Assembly: GCA_031288285.1 (NCBI GenBank)
Contig: JAITRQ010000017.1
Coordinates: 1 to 60,783, forward strand
DNA length: 60,783 bases
DNA from: Mycoplasmataceae bacterium
GTDB lineage: Bacteria > Bacillota_I > Bacilli_A > Mycoplasmatales > Mycoplasmoidaceae
Direction of reading: 5' to 3'
Shown: positions 1-9,647 of the stretch, piece after piece
Layout of the letters: each line of letters begins with the position of its first letter
How positions within the stretch are numbered: position 1 is the stretch's first letter
Translations under genes and position numbers: made by a program
Notes under the pieces: generated by a model
The model's database searches: none
The model's input: the letters and a program-made list of their open reading frames with translations, nothing else
Told to the model about the DNA's origin: nothing

Positions 1-816
1 CCTGATTATTCTTCATCAACTTATAACAATCCTTTTGCAATGCTTACTATTCAGTCCAAACCCAACTCTTTGGTTTATTCTGGTTCAACAACGATTAAAT
101 TTCAATTTTATCCTTATCCTAAATATGCAACTTCAGGCTGTGTAGCAATTTATAACGCCAATTACAATACTGGTTTTGGTTCGCACACCAATGGTGACAC
201 CCAATGATTCAATTCGGTTGATGGTACAGATACAATTAATAAATTAAACACAACATTTGATGATAACTACGCCAAATTACCAATTGATGATGGATCTACT
301 GGGAATTTTGGTTTTGTTACACCATATCTATTCAACCAAATACAAACTAATTCTAGTGCAACTTTCGAAGTTGTATTTGCACAAACCGTACACACCACTG
401 GTGAAACTGTTATTATGGCGGATTATGAATCTGGTGGGATGGGCGTTAATCTACGAGTTGTTCCACCATATGATTTTTATTTTCAATATTACTATGGTGG
501 ATATACAATGCTGTACACTAATATTGAAACATCACTTAACACAATTTATTCGATATCAGTAACTAATGATGTAACAAATAATCGTTTATTTATTTACATG
601 AATGGTAATAAAGTAATGGATATAGAATCGGTAAATATAATATCGGGACCGACGCAAAATACACGATTAGCCATCGGTAATAACCCCAATGGATCTAGTG
701 TTGGTAATGCTGGATTGCGAGGGAAGTATTATTGTTTGCGAGTTTATAACCAGTCACTAACTGAACAACAAGTTTTAAATAATTGACAGATTGACCAAAA
801 TCTATACAATATTTAA
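1..816 (+). CDS. Surface protein with LamG/ConA-like fold, C-terminal part (5' end outside window)
   Basis: The open frame enters from the left edge, reads one TGA as Trp at 208-210 and another at 784-786, and ends at TAA 814-816, leaving 271 visible residues. The last ~150 residues resemble a LamG/concanavalin-type beta sandwich: a segment with TIYSISVTND, then FIYMNGNKV, then RLAIGNNPNG and finally YYCLRVYNQSLTEQQV. This order is typical of laminin-G-like domains, where the final strand is followed by a short 'T..Qv..N' tail. The protein is rich in Asn, Thr, Tyr and Ser and poor in Lys, as expected for an exported mollicute surface protein, but the signal peptide lies outside the window. 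Binding of host or environmental glycans or proteins is a family-level inference only. The fold call is moderately sure; a specific function is unknown. Confidence 0.6.
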
Positions 817-848
817 AATAGTGCAATTTTAAATACGATAAGAATAAT

Positions 849-1805
849 TTATGTGTGATTTTTTTTAGTGATATTAGCTGTCTGCATGATTTCGGTATAT
901 AACTCTTTATTGATTACTTCTTCTGTATGGAATTTTTTAGAATTACTATAAGTTGGCGCATTAACAAACGTTAGACGATACATACGATCACTAATTTCAT
1001 CAACATTAGCTTGAATGTCAAATTCATTGATGTAATTGGAATTAAAAGCGATTTCTTGGTGAATTAGATGATTTTTAAATGACTTTAAACATTGTTCATC
1101 AATTGAATTAATAGCATAGTAATAAACACAATCAAAATTAGTTATTTTAACATGTTCAATAACTCGTAATAATGCTTGGTATTTGGTGCTATTAACATCA
1201 GTCGCAATGAAATATGATGATTGACCAATGTTAATAGTAACATTTCAATCTTTAATCACGTGATTTAATTCTTCAAAATTTGCTAACATTGTTGTTCGAC
1301 GTTTTTGAAATAACATGATGCTAAACGTTGGTAAAGAGTGAATAAACTTTGAAAATTTAGCATAATCATTAGTATATAACAACGGTAAATAGTGACGTTT
1401 TTGTAAAGCGATAGCATTTAATTGGTCAAGGCTATATGCATACTCACGTGTTTCACCTGAAGCTAACACTAAAGCGTTTTGCATAATGCCATAATGAACG
1501 ATTGCATTAACTTCGGTTTGTCCAATGGCATTTTCATAAATAATTCGGTTATTTTTCAAATCATAAATTCGTGCACCGTAATCACTAATTAAAAAGCCAT
1601 TTTTTAAACCCACATCACTGACTAACTTTAACAACAAATGTAAATTAGAGTGGCTCATTAATACGACATGCTGATAAGAACTAACGTTTTTAATAACTTT
1701 GGAAAATTTTCCAATAATTAATTCTTTAGTAAGTTCATCATTACCAGGATTAACATCCACTACGATGATTTTGTCGAAATTACTTCTACCTTGATTATCG
1801 TTCAT
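849..1805 (-). CDS. Cof-type HAD-superfamily protein, probable pseudoenzyme
   Basis: This 318-residue protein (one UGA=Trp at 1245-1247) has the length and segment order of Cof/YidA sugar-phosphate phosphatases. An IIVVDVNPG segment (residues 13-21) stands where motif I DxDGT is expected. LMSHSN follows a hydrophobic strand where motif II lies, then NGFLISDYGARIYD mirrors the Cof 'eNGa.iyd' segment. A C-terminal YYYAINSIDE stands where the metal-binding GDxxND is expected. The nucleophile-position Asp17 is present, but the acid/base Asp is Asn19, DGT is PG, and the GDxxND acidic pair is altered. I therefore infer loss of phosphatase activity and perhaps a structural or regulatory role. It starts one base after the thrS stop, so it is probably co-transcribed with the two SSB-like genes and thrS. 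Confidence 0.6.
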
Positions 1806-1806
1806 G

Positions 1807-3537
1807 CTATGCTTTAGATTTAATTTGCTTGTTAATTAATTTTACAAAATTGGTTAAAGTTAAAGTGTGACTAGTTTGTTGACCATATTGACGGTATGTG
1901 ATATTTTTGTGCTTAATTTCATTATCACCAATAACTAATTGATAGGGAATTTTGTGAATTTGTGCATCACGAATTCTTTTGGATAAACGTTCATCAGTAG
2001 CATCAATTTGTACCCGAATTTTGTGTTGGTTGAGTTTGGCAAATATAGCTTGACAATAACTCATGTGTTTTGAGTGTTCAACAGGGATAATGATAGCTTG
2101 AACAGGTGTTAATCACAATGGAAATACTCCCTTGTTTTGTTCGATTAGGATTGACATATAACGTTCAAAAGTACCAATAATACCAGCGTGAATGAGGATC
2201 GGTCGCGCTATTGTTCCGTTATGATCTTTATAAGTTAATTGAAAACGCTCTGGTAGTAAAAAGTCTAATTGAATGGTTGATACAGTAATAACATGACCTA
2301 AAACCGTTTTAATTTGCAAATCAATTTTAGGACCATAAAACGCGGCTTCTCCAACCACTTCGCGATATTTAATTTTTAAAGTTTTTAAAGCATCACGTAA
2401 TTGATTTTCGGCATTTTGTCACATTGGTTCGTTATCAAAAAATTTGGCTTTATCTTTAGGGTCATGAAGGGAAAGATCAACAGCATGAATCGTAGTTCCC
2501 AAAGTAGCATGCGCCTGCTTAATCATTTCGTACGAATGCTTCACTTCTTGTTTAATCATTTCATGAGTACAAATGATGTGAGTATCTACTAACTGCATTG
2601 AACGGACGCGTTCTAGACCAGTTAATGCTCCCGAGGCTTCATATCGGTGTAAAATGGCGTGTTCAGCAAAACGAATGGGCAGTTCACGATATGAATGAGT
2701 TTGTCGTTGGTAGACAAGTAAATGATGGGGACAAGTCATAGGACGCAGTTCTAAGATTTCACCATCTACATCAATCGGAGGGAACATGTTTTCACGGTAG
2801 TGACTTCAATGACCAGAAGTTACATACAATTGTTTTGAACCTAGAACTGGTGTTTGGACAAACTGATAGCCATTAAACGCTAATAAATCGTGAATAAAAT
2901 TTTCAATTTCATGTTTGATGACAGTACCATTGGGTAATCAAATTGGCAAACCTTGACCAGCCAAAGTATTAAAATAGAACAAATCTAGTTGTGCACCAAT
3001 TATTCGGTGATCACGCTCTTTGCGCTCAATTAATAAATTTTTGTATTGGATTAAATCGTTCTTGTTAGTAAAACCAATGCCATTGATGGCAGTAAGCTGT
3101 TCGTTTTTGGCTGATCCTTGTCAATAAACACCCGAAACATTTAATAAATCATAAGATTTGATATCACTGAGTTTTTGAATATCAAGATGCGGACATAAAT
3201 CAACAAATTCATCCCCGAGACGGATGATACTTATTTCATCATTCGCGTGTTGCTGGATTAATGTAATTTTAAAGCGGTTATGCGCAAATAGTGATAAGGC
3301 TTGCTTTTTGGATATTATTTGATATTTAATCGCAAATGCGCGATCAATGTTTTTTTGCATTTGTTTAACAATCTTTGGTAAATCATTGCTTGAAACATTA
3401 CAATCAGTCAAAAAAGCATAACTAAATCCTTCGTCCAAAATCTGTGATTCGCCTAGTAAAGATTGCGGATACAAATCGGTGAGTGATTTAGCTAATAAAA
3501 CTGCGCATAGTTGATTTAATGTTTTATCAATGTTCAT
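1807..3537 (-). CDS. thrS: Threonyl-tRNA synthetase with reduced N-terminus
   Basis: ThrRS charges tRNA-Thr with threonine. The class II core is intact: [22 protein letters not shown] with the zinc-site Cys, [52 protein letters not shown] and the anticodon-binding C-terminus ([19 protein letters not shown]). At 576 residues it is shorter than the usual ~640 because the TGS domain is missing. An editing (N2) domain remnant is present ([24 protein letters not shown]), but the HxxxH motif near its start is replaced by NQLCAVLLA, so both His are lost. Seven or more TGA codons read as Trp. The gene starts 15 nt downstream of an SSB-like gene and runs directly into the HAD-like gene. Confidence 0.95.
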
Positions 3538-3552
3538 TGTTAATTGTGATCA

Positions 3553-3837
3553 TTACTCTAAAAGTTCCATGCGATCAACTTCAATAATCATCTTATGAAT
3601 ATTAAATTTCTTAATCCGAAAAATAGTTAGCCGGCCATACATTTTTACTTTACGGTCTACAGCCAACTTTTCAATGATATCTTGATGATTAGCACCGACT
3701 AGTGTTTCAAACAAACGCGTGTGTTCAGTATCATTAAAAGTGACGACCTGTTGCAACATCACAAAATGTGTACCACGCTCGGAAGTGCGAATTTCAGAAA
3801 CGATCCCTGATATTTCTACTTTATTAACAAATTCCAT
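3553..3837 (-). CDS. Small OB-fold single-strand-binding-like protein (second of two)
   Basis: This 94-residue protein has the SSB start pattern MEFVNKVEISGIVSEIR, which matches 'mN.v.l.Gri..dpe' of bacterial SSBs, followed by alternating strands (HFVMLQQVV, RLFETLVGA, KVKMYGRLTIF) as in an OB fold. It ends at MELLE with no acidic C-terminal tail of the type SSB uses to recruit partner proteins. It is half the usual SSB length, closer to PriB or to reduced mycoplasma SSB paralogues. It lies 8 nt downstream of a second SSB-like gene and 15 nt upstream of thrS. Single-strand DNA or RNA binding is inferred from the fold; the target is unknown. Confidence 0.6.
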   Translation of the reverse strand: MEFVNKVEISGIVSEIRTSERGTHFVMLQQVVTFNDTEHTRLFETLVGANHQDIIEKLAVDRKVKMYGRLTIFRIKKFNIHKMIIEVDRMELLE

Positions 3838-3845
3838 ACAATAAA

Positions 3846-4187
3846 TTAATTAACAGTTTCGGGTGCGATGGTAACTTCAGGTGTTGGTGGTACTTCATTG
3901 TCTTCAATAATTTTCTCTACTTGAATTGTAATTTTCCATTCATCCGTTTTTTTGGAATGATAAGTTCGCAACTGTCCTTCAGCAAGAATATGCGCATGGG
4001 GATTTTTTTCAACAATATCTGCTAATTTTTTAGCTAAGGGTTGATTAGCATATAAAGGAAAATGGTTAGACCAAACAAAATTGCCAACTTTCCGTTCTTG
4101 CTTGATAGTTACAAAAAAACCACTATCTTTTGTCTTACCTCAAGTACTGCGTACCACAATCCCTTCAATTGTTACTTTATTAACCAT
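3846..4187 (-). CDS. ssb: SSB-like OB-fold protein (first of two)
   Basis: This 113-residue protein (UGA=Trp at residue 16) begins MVNKVTIEGIVVRSTWGKT, the N-terminal strand of an OB-fold SSB. It continues with FFVTIKQ, HFPLYANQPLAKKLAD, AHILAEGQLRTY and WKITIQVEKI, the normal order of SSB strands and the 'v.v.G.l....y' turn. The C-terminus is Pro/Glu-rich (EVPPTPEV) and does not end in the DDDIPF-type tip. It heads a minus-strand operon with the second SSB-like gene, thrS and the HAD-like gene; a TATAAT box lies on the minus strand at 4213-4218. It is not in the usual rpsF-ssb-rpsR setting, so it may be an accessory paralogue rather than the main SSB. Confidence 0.6.
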
Positions 4188-4212
4188 AATGATTATCGGA
4201 TAATTGTAGGTT

Positions 4213-4218
4213 ATTATA
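4213..4218 (-). promoter_or_regulatory. -10 box of the ssb-like/thrS operon
   Basis: Read on the minus strand this is a perfect TATAAT, 25 nt upstream of the first SSB-like start codon and divergent from the surface-protein promoter. No clear -35 box was seen, which is common in mollicutes. Confidence 0.5.
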
Positions 4219-4295
4219 TTACAAACTAATGAAAGTTAATATGGTTAGTCAGGATTTTTGAACTTTTTGGTTATTATTGCCTATAAACTTAGCGA

Positions 4296-4330
4296 TTGAC
4301 AGCATCTTTTTTTTTTTTTTTTTGATAAAT
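4296..4330 (+). promoter_or_regulatory. Promoter with T17 homopolymer spacer
   Basis: A perfect -35 hexamer TTGACA (4296-4301) is followed by AGCATC, a run of 17 T (4307-4323) and a -10-like GATAAAT (4324-4330). The gap between -35 and -10-like box is about 22 nt instead of the usual 17, and the T run makes up most of it. Loss of 4-6 T would restore normal spacing. Homopolymer spacers of this kind switch surface lipoprotein genes on and off in some mycoplasmas (for example the vlp genes of M. hyorhinis), so phase variation is a reasonable inference. The gene starting at 4385 lies downstream. Confidence 0.5.
4307..4323. repeat. Poly(T) tract, 17 bases
   Basis: An uninterrupted run of 17 T inside the promoter spacer of the surface-protein gene at 4385. 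Its length is prone to slipped-strand change. The only other comparable run in the window is at 11176-11191, also before a surface-protein gene. Confidence 0.9.
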
Positions 4331-4384
4331 AATGTTAAGATTAATACAGAATTTAAAAAATAAGGGGACAACAGTTTTATATTT

Positions 4385-5647
4385 ATGGCTCAAAACCAGA
4401 ACTATACAGGAGAAAAAAAACACGGTAAGAAGAAATTATTATTGCTTCTTCTATTCGGTTTTTTAGGATTAGGTGGACTTGGAGGAGGTACAGTTGGTGT
4501 ACTATATGGTGTGGGTGTTTTTAAACCCAATGCTATAACTAAGATTACATTATCAAAAGCTTTTTTTGATAACGAATCTACAACTACTCTAACCTTGACT
4601 ACTCCGTATGCAATTAATGACACTGTTAATGAAAAAACAATTCTTAGTAGTTTAGCTGGTTGGATTAATCAAGCGGGACGTCAAGCGTACTATTTTGAAA
4701 ACCAATTAACGGTTTCAAATATAGGAACTAGTCCTGGTGATAATACTGCATTATTAAAAACTAAAACAAATTCTGTGAATTATAGTAGTTCTACTTTAAC
4801 TATCGCTTACCAAATAGTTCAGCAAAGAAACTTAACTGCTGATTTGAATCAATTGTCTATGCCAATTGATCGTCAAAATAATTGAACTTCTCAACCGACT
4901 GCAGCAGCTTTCTTGAATGATGTGAAAAATCAATGAGTTAATAACACTACTCTTGACATCAACGAAATCAATGTTAATATGTCTTCTGCTTCATGGAATG
5001 CAGCAACTGATATATACGGTGTAAACGATCTTGGAGCATATCAAGTCGTAATTACAACAAAAGCAGACTCTCAAATATACATAGGAGGTCAAACAGCGAC
5101 TTTAACTTACCGTATTAAGCGTGCAGATTTATCGTCTATTTTATCTAATAATATTGGTGCGATTTGAGTTACTCCTGAATCGGCTGAAGAAGCTGCGATG
5201 TTGTTATGTGATGCGAATAATACAACTGTTGATGCGATTCAAGCTCAAGGTGGTGGTACCCTAAACGTAACAGTGAGCGGTTCAAATGTAACTGCTTATA
5301 TTAATGGTTCATCATTTTACGCATCGACATCTTTCACGCGTAGTTTCACTTTACCAACTATGTCTTCACTAAGAGATAGCAATCATTTCAATGCTGCAAC
5401 TGGTAATTTCTTTGGTACAAACACCGGAAATTCATTCAATGAAATGCCAAATCGATTAGATATCATTAGTTCATGAGCTCGAGGTGAACCGTCATGAGGA
5501 TTCACATTAGTTTGATCAGACATTAATATGACTTTTGCGACAGTAACACCGGCGGGCAATGGTACAGTTACATTTGCACCATTAACTGGTTCGTTGACAT
5601 ATACTAATGTTAATGTGGTGTTATCATTCACATACTACGTTGCTTAG
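4385..5647 (+). CDS. Membrane-anchored surface protein with repeated beta modules
   Basis: This 420-residue protein starts with a basic stretch (EKKHGKKK, residues 10-17) and a Leu/Gly-rich membrane segment (residues ~18-45, LLLLLLFGFLGLGG). There is no lipobox Cys, so a signal anchor is likely. The exposed part holds modules ending in 'v.tk..s..Y.g...ltY.i': one around SVNYSSSTLTIAYQIVQQ and a clearer one around GAYQVVITTKADSQIYIGG followed by LTYRIKRADLSSI. The same module occurs in the lipoprotein at 11356 and is similar in style to spiralin-type beta repeats. The gene is monocistronic, with a T17 promoter upstream and a 14-bp terminator 26 nt downstream. Several UGA=Trp codons interrupt it. 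The function is unknown; an adhesin or surface-coat role is inferred. Confidence 0.75.
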
Positions 5648-5673
5648 GCAATTAAATTAAGATAAATACATTA

Positions 5674-5705
5674 AAAAACAAGTGACTCCCAAGTCACTTG
5701 TTTTT
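5674..5705 (+). terminator. Strong intrinsic terminator
   Basis: A perfect 14-bp stem (5674-5687 with 5692-5705) closes a CCCA loop, and the 3' arm ends in five T. The 5' arm starts with A5, so it could also act on the other strand. It lies 26 nt after the stop of the surface-protein gene. Confidence 0.85.
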
Positions 5706-5752
5706 GTTATAGAATATTGCTGATTAAAAATATAGTCATGGTTTATTATTGG

Positions 5753-5758
5753 TATAAT
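5753..5758 (+). promoter_or_regulatory. -10 box of the P-type ATPase gene
   Basis: A perfect TATAAT, 28 nt before the ATG at 5787 and just downstream of the terminator of the preceding gene, so the ATPase gene has its own promoter. Confidence 0.55.
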
Positions 5759-5786
5759 ATCTTTCCAATTTTTAATTAACATTTCT

Positions 5787-8459
5787 ATGGATGAAGACAC
5801 GCACTTAAACCTTGAATCTGTTTGACACAGTTTATCACTTGATAATATCTATCAAACTGTAAATACTTCGATTAAAGGTTTAAGCGATGTTGAAGCTACC
5901 AAACGTTTAAAAGCTAATGGTGCTAATTTAATCAAACATCATAATCAAAAATCAGTGTGACAAATGATTCGCGATCAAATCACTGATTTAATGATTATTG
6001 TGCTGATAATAGCGGCATCATTAGCATTTGTATTAGATGGGATTTATTTACACCGTGTTTCAATTGAGGGCGTGGTGATTTTAGTAATTGTGTTAATTAA
6101 TGTTGTGATTAGCGTTATTCAAGAAATCAAAGCGAATGATGCATTAAAAGCATTAAGCAAAATTGGTGCGCCCACCGCTAAAGTATTAAGGCAAGGTGAA
6201 ATTTCGATAATTAAAAGTAGCGAAGTAGTTGTAGGGGATATTGTTTATTTAGAAGATGGATGTATTGTACCAGCAGATATCCGCTTAATTGAAACGAATA
6301 ATTTAGCAATTCAAGAAGCGACTTTGACTGGTGAATCCATGCCTGTAGATAAATTTGACGATCAGCCAATAGCACCCAATGCTATTCTTCCTGAACGATT
6401 GAATATGGCATATAGCTCTTGTATTGTGCTTCGGGGAAATGGTTATGGGGTGGTAGTGGCAACTGGGCAAAATACGCAAATTGGTAAAATCGCTCAAGAA
6501 ATTGAGCACACACCCGAAGAAGCCACACCACTAAAGCAAAAATTAAATCGTTTAGCTAAATTATTAAGTCTAGTTGGAGCTATTGTTTGTGTCATCATCA
6601 TTGGCGTTGGATTGGCTTATGACATTAATCAATGAAACCAAGTATTATATGTAGCGATTGCTTTAGGGGTGTCAGTCATTCCTGAAGGATTACCAGCAGT
6701 TGCAACGATCATCATGGCTTTAGGTGTAGTAAAAATGAGCAAAGCCAATATGTTGGTGCGATCATTACCAGCTGTTGAATCTTTAGGGAATGTTTCGGTT
6801 ATTTGTACAGACAAAACAGGAACATTAACCAAGAACCAAATTATTGTTACTGCGATTGCTCATTATGGTGACATTCAACAAAATAATGTTAATGATCCAA
6901 ATCATCTTGATAGTCATTACACACCATTAATTTATGCAAGTGTTTTATGCAATAATGCCACATTAGATCCTGATCATGTCCAACAAGTTTTGGGCGATGG
7001 AACAGAAGGTGCATTATTAGCATTAGATCACGATTTTCTACGCTTGCGACAAACTTACCCCAAGATATACGAACAACCATTTGATTCTGATCGTAAATTA
7101 ATGAGTACCATACATAAAATTAATAACATTAATACGGTTTATACCAAAGGTGCAGTGGAAGAATTATTAAAACGTTGTAATAGTGTATGTTATCAAGATC
7201 AAATATTAGTAATGACTGATGAAACAAAAACAAAAATCATGACAATGGCAAATACCATGATGCAACAAGGCCTACGAGTATTAAGTTTTGCTTCCAAAAA
7301 GATCAGTGAAATACCTAATCAGCACAACATTAACATTGAATATGATTTAAGTTTTTTGGGACTAGTTGGTATGATGGATGCGGTGCGCGAAGAAGTTAAG
7401 CCGGTTATTTTAGAATGTCAAAAAGCCCAAATTAAAACGGTTATGATTACTGGTGATCACCAAATTACTGCAGTTGCTGTTGCAAAGCAATTACATATTT
7501 TTCAAGATAATAACATTGTGGTTAATGGACAAGATTTATCCACGATGACTGATACACAACTACAAACAGCTTGCGCGCAAGCAACAGTCTTTGCACGTGT
7601 GTCTCCCAAAGACAAATTGCGAATTGTCAAGACTTATCAAGCAAGTGGTGAAATTGTCGCAATGACTGGGGATGGTGTTAATGATGCACCAGCTTTAAAA
7701 ATTGCTAATGTAGGTGTAAGTATGGGTAAGTCGGGAACAGACGTAGCTAAAGCAGCAGCAGATTTATTACTGTTAGATGATAACTTTACCACCATTGCTA
7801 AAGCGATTCGGGAAGGGCGAAGAATTTACCAAAATATCTTAAAGTTAGTGATGTTTTTAGTTGCAGGTAATATTGCCGAAATCATTGTATTAACTTTAGC
7901 AATATTATTAAATTGAACTGCACCACTAACTGCAGTTCAAATATTAATTGTTAATTTGGTAACAGACACCATCCCGTGTATTGCCATTGGCCTTGAACCA
8001 GCAACTGATTTTATTATGCTTTTAAAGCCTAACAAAAAACATTTCTTACTTGATAAGTATGCATTATGAAATGTTTTTGGTTATGGATTTTTAATTGCTT
8101 TGCTTACGCTAAGTGCTTTTAGTGTGGGGATATTTGCTTTAGATGATACTGCCCAAGCGATTACATTGTCTTTTGTTGTTTTAGCAATTTCCCAGTTATT
8201 TTTTGTATTTAATTTACGTTCACGTACTTTATCTGCATTTAGTCCACACCAACCGCGAAATATATTGTTATTTTTTACCGTTATGATTTCGTTGCTACTT
8301 ATTTTAATTTTTGTTTTAGTTCCAGTCATTAATGCGGCATTAAACTTGTGTTGAATTAGTTGGTGAATGTGATTATTAGCTTTAGGGTTTGCGGTTGTCC
8401 CAATTTTTGTAGGGGAAATCCAAAAAATCTTTATGCGTAATTATCATTTAACCAGTTAG
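5787..8459 (+). CDS. P-type (P2, calcium-type) cation-transporting ATPase
   Basis: This 890-residue membrane ATPase pumps cations, most likely Ca2+, out of the cell at the cost of ATP. It shows TGES of the actuator domain (about 181-184), the M4 ion-binding PEGLP motif (299-303), the phosphorylation motif DKTGT with Asp342, the KGA nucleotide-site element, MITGDH, and TGDGVNDAP of the hinge (about 627-635). Ten hydrophobic segments are arranged 4+6 as in SERCA/PMCA-like pumps. The start at 5787 is preferred because the overlapping ATG at 5791 runs into a stop. PEGLP and the length fit P2A/P2B Ca2+ pumps; Na+ or another cation cannot be excluded. TGA codons at Trp positions split the frame. 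Malic enzyme follows 33 nt downstream with its own promoter. Confidence 0.9.
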
Positions 8460-8480
8460 TAATAAATGATTTTAATGTAG

Positions 8481-8486
8481 GATAAT
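8481..8486 (+). promoter_or_regulatory. -10 box of the malic enzyme gene (leaderless start)
   Basis: A GATAAT box only 6 nt before the ATG at 8493, which places the expected transcription start at the start codon itself. No Shine-Dalgarno sequence is present. Confidence 0.45.
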
Positions 8487-8492
8487 ATCAAT

Positions 8493-9647
8493 ATGTCAAT
8501 TAGTACCAAAGCTGTTAGCTTGCACCGCAAATTAAAAGGGAAAATTACGGTTGAATCTAAAGTTAAAGTAACTAATTGAAATAACTTAGCATTAGTGTAC
8601 ACTCCTGGAGTAGCAGAAGTATGCAAACGAATTGCCCAAAAACATGATGAAAGTTTTAATTTAACGGGACGCGGTAATTTTATTGCGGTTGTGACTGATG
8701 GCAGCGCGGTATTGGGGTTAGGGAATATTGGTCCTGAAGCAGCCATGCCAGTTATGGAAGGGAAATGTATGTTATTCAAAACTTTTGCAAACATTGATGC
8801 TATCCCGATTTGTTTGAATACTCAAAATGTTGATGAAATTGTTAGTGTTATTAAAGCGCTTGCACCTTCATTTGGGGGAATTAATTTAGAGGATATTAGT
8901 GCTCCAAGGTGTTTTGCGATTGAAAATCGTTTAAAACAAGAATTATCAATTCCCATAATGCATGATGATCAACACGGTACTGCTATTGTCGTGGCTGCAG
9001 CATTGCTAAATGCTATTAAAGTTGTGCACAAGACAAAAGGTAAATTAAAAATTGTTATTAATGGTGCTGGTGCGGCAGGAATTGCGATTGCCAAATTATT
9101 ACTTCTAATGCAGTTTGGTAATGTGGTGATGGTTGATCGTCAAGGAATTTTAAATAAACATAATCGCAAGTTACCACCGCACCATTTAATGATTGCTAAA
9201 ATGACTAATGCTAATAATGAGACAGGTAATTTAGCAAATGCGTTAAAGCACGCTGATGTGTTTATTGGAGTTTCGACTGGTAATATTGTCTCACTAGCAA
9301 TGGCTAAATCAATGAATTCTGATGCGATTGTTTTCGCAATGGCTAATCCGATCCCTGAAATTTTACCAACTATTGCTAAACAAGCTAAAGTAAAAGTAAT
9401 GGGAACAGGTCGAAGTGATTTTCCTAACCAAATCAATAATGCTTTAGTTTTTCCAGGATTATTTCGTGGTGCGCTAGATGCACGTGTTAAGCAAATTACC
9501 GATACGATGAAAGTTGCTGCTGCTTATGCTATTGCCCGATTAATTAAACCGCAAGCATTAACGCCTAATTACGTGATTCCAAGTATTTTTGACAAACGCG
9601 TTGCGACAATTATCGCCAAAGCCGTAATTAAAGCCAGCAAAAGTTAA
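8493..9647 (+). CDS. NAD(P)-dependent malic enzyme
   Basis: This enzyme oxidatively decarboxylates malate to pyruvate and CO2 while reducing NAD(P)+. The 384-residue length matches the short bacterial form (~390-400). Signature segments are YTPGVAEVC with the catalytic Tyr, TDGSAVLGLGNIGP, PVMEGKCMLFK with the catalytic Lys, FGGINLEDISAPRCF with metal-binding Glu-Asp, and DDQHGTA with the metal Asp. An NAD-binding VINGAGAAGIAIA Rossmann loop follows. The Asp in MVDRQG after the second strand suggests NAD rather than NADP, with limited confidence. The gene converges with fumarase and shares TTAA (9644-9647) for both stops. Fumarase makes its substrate, so the pair forms a fumarate-to-pyruvate route. 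Confidence 0.93.
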
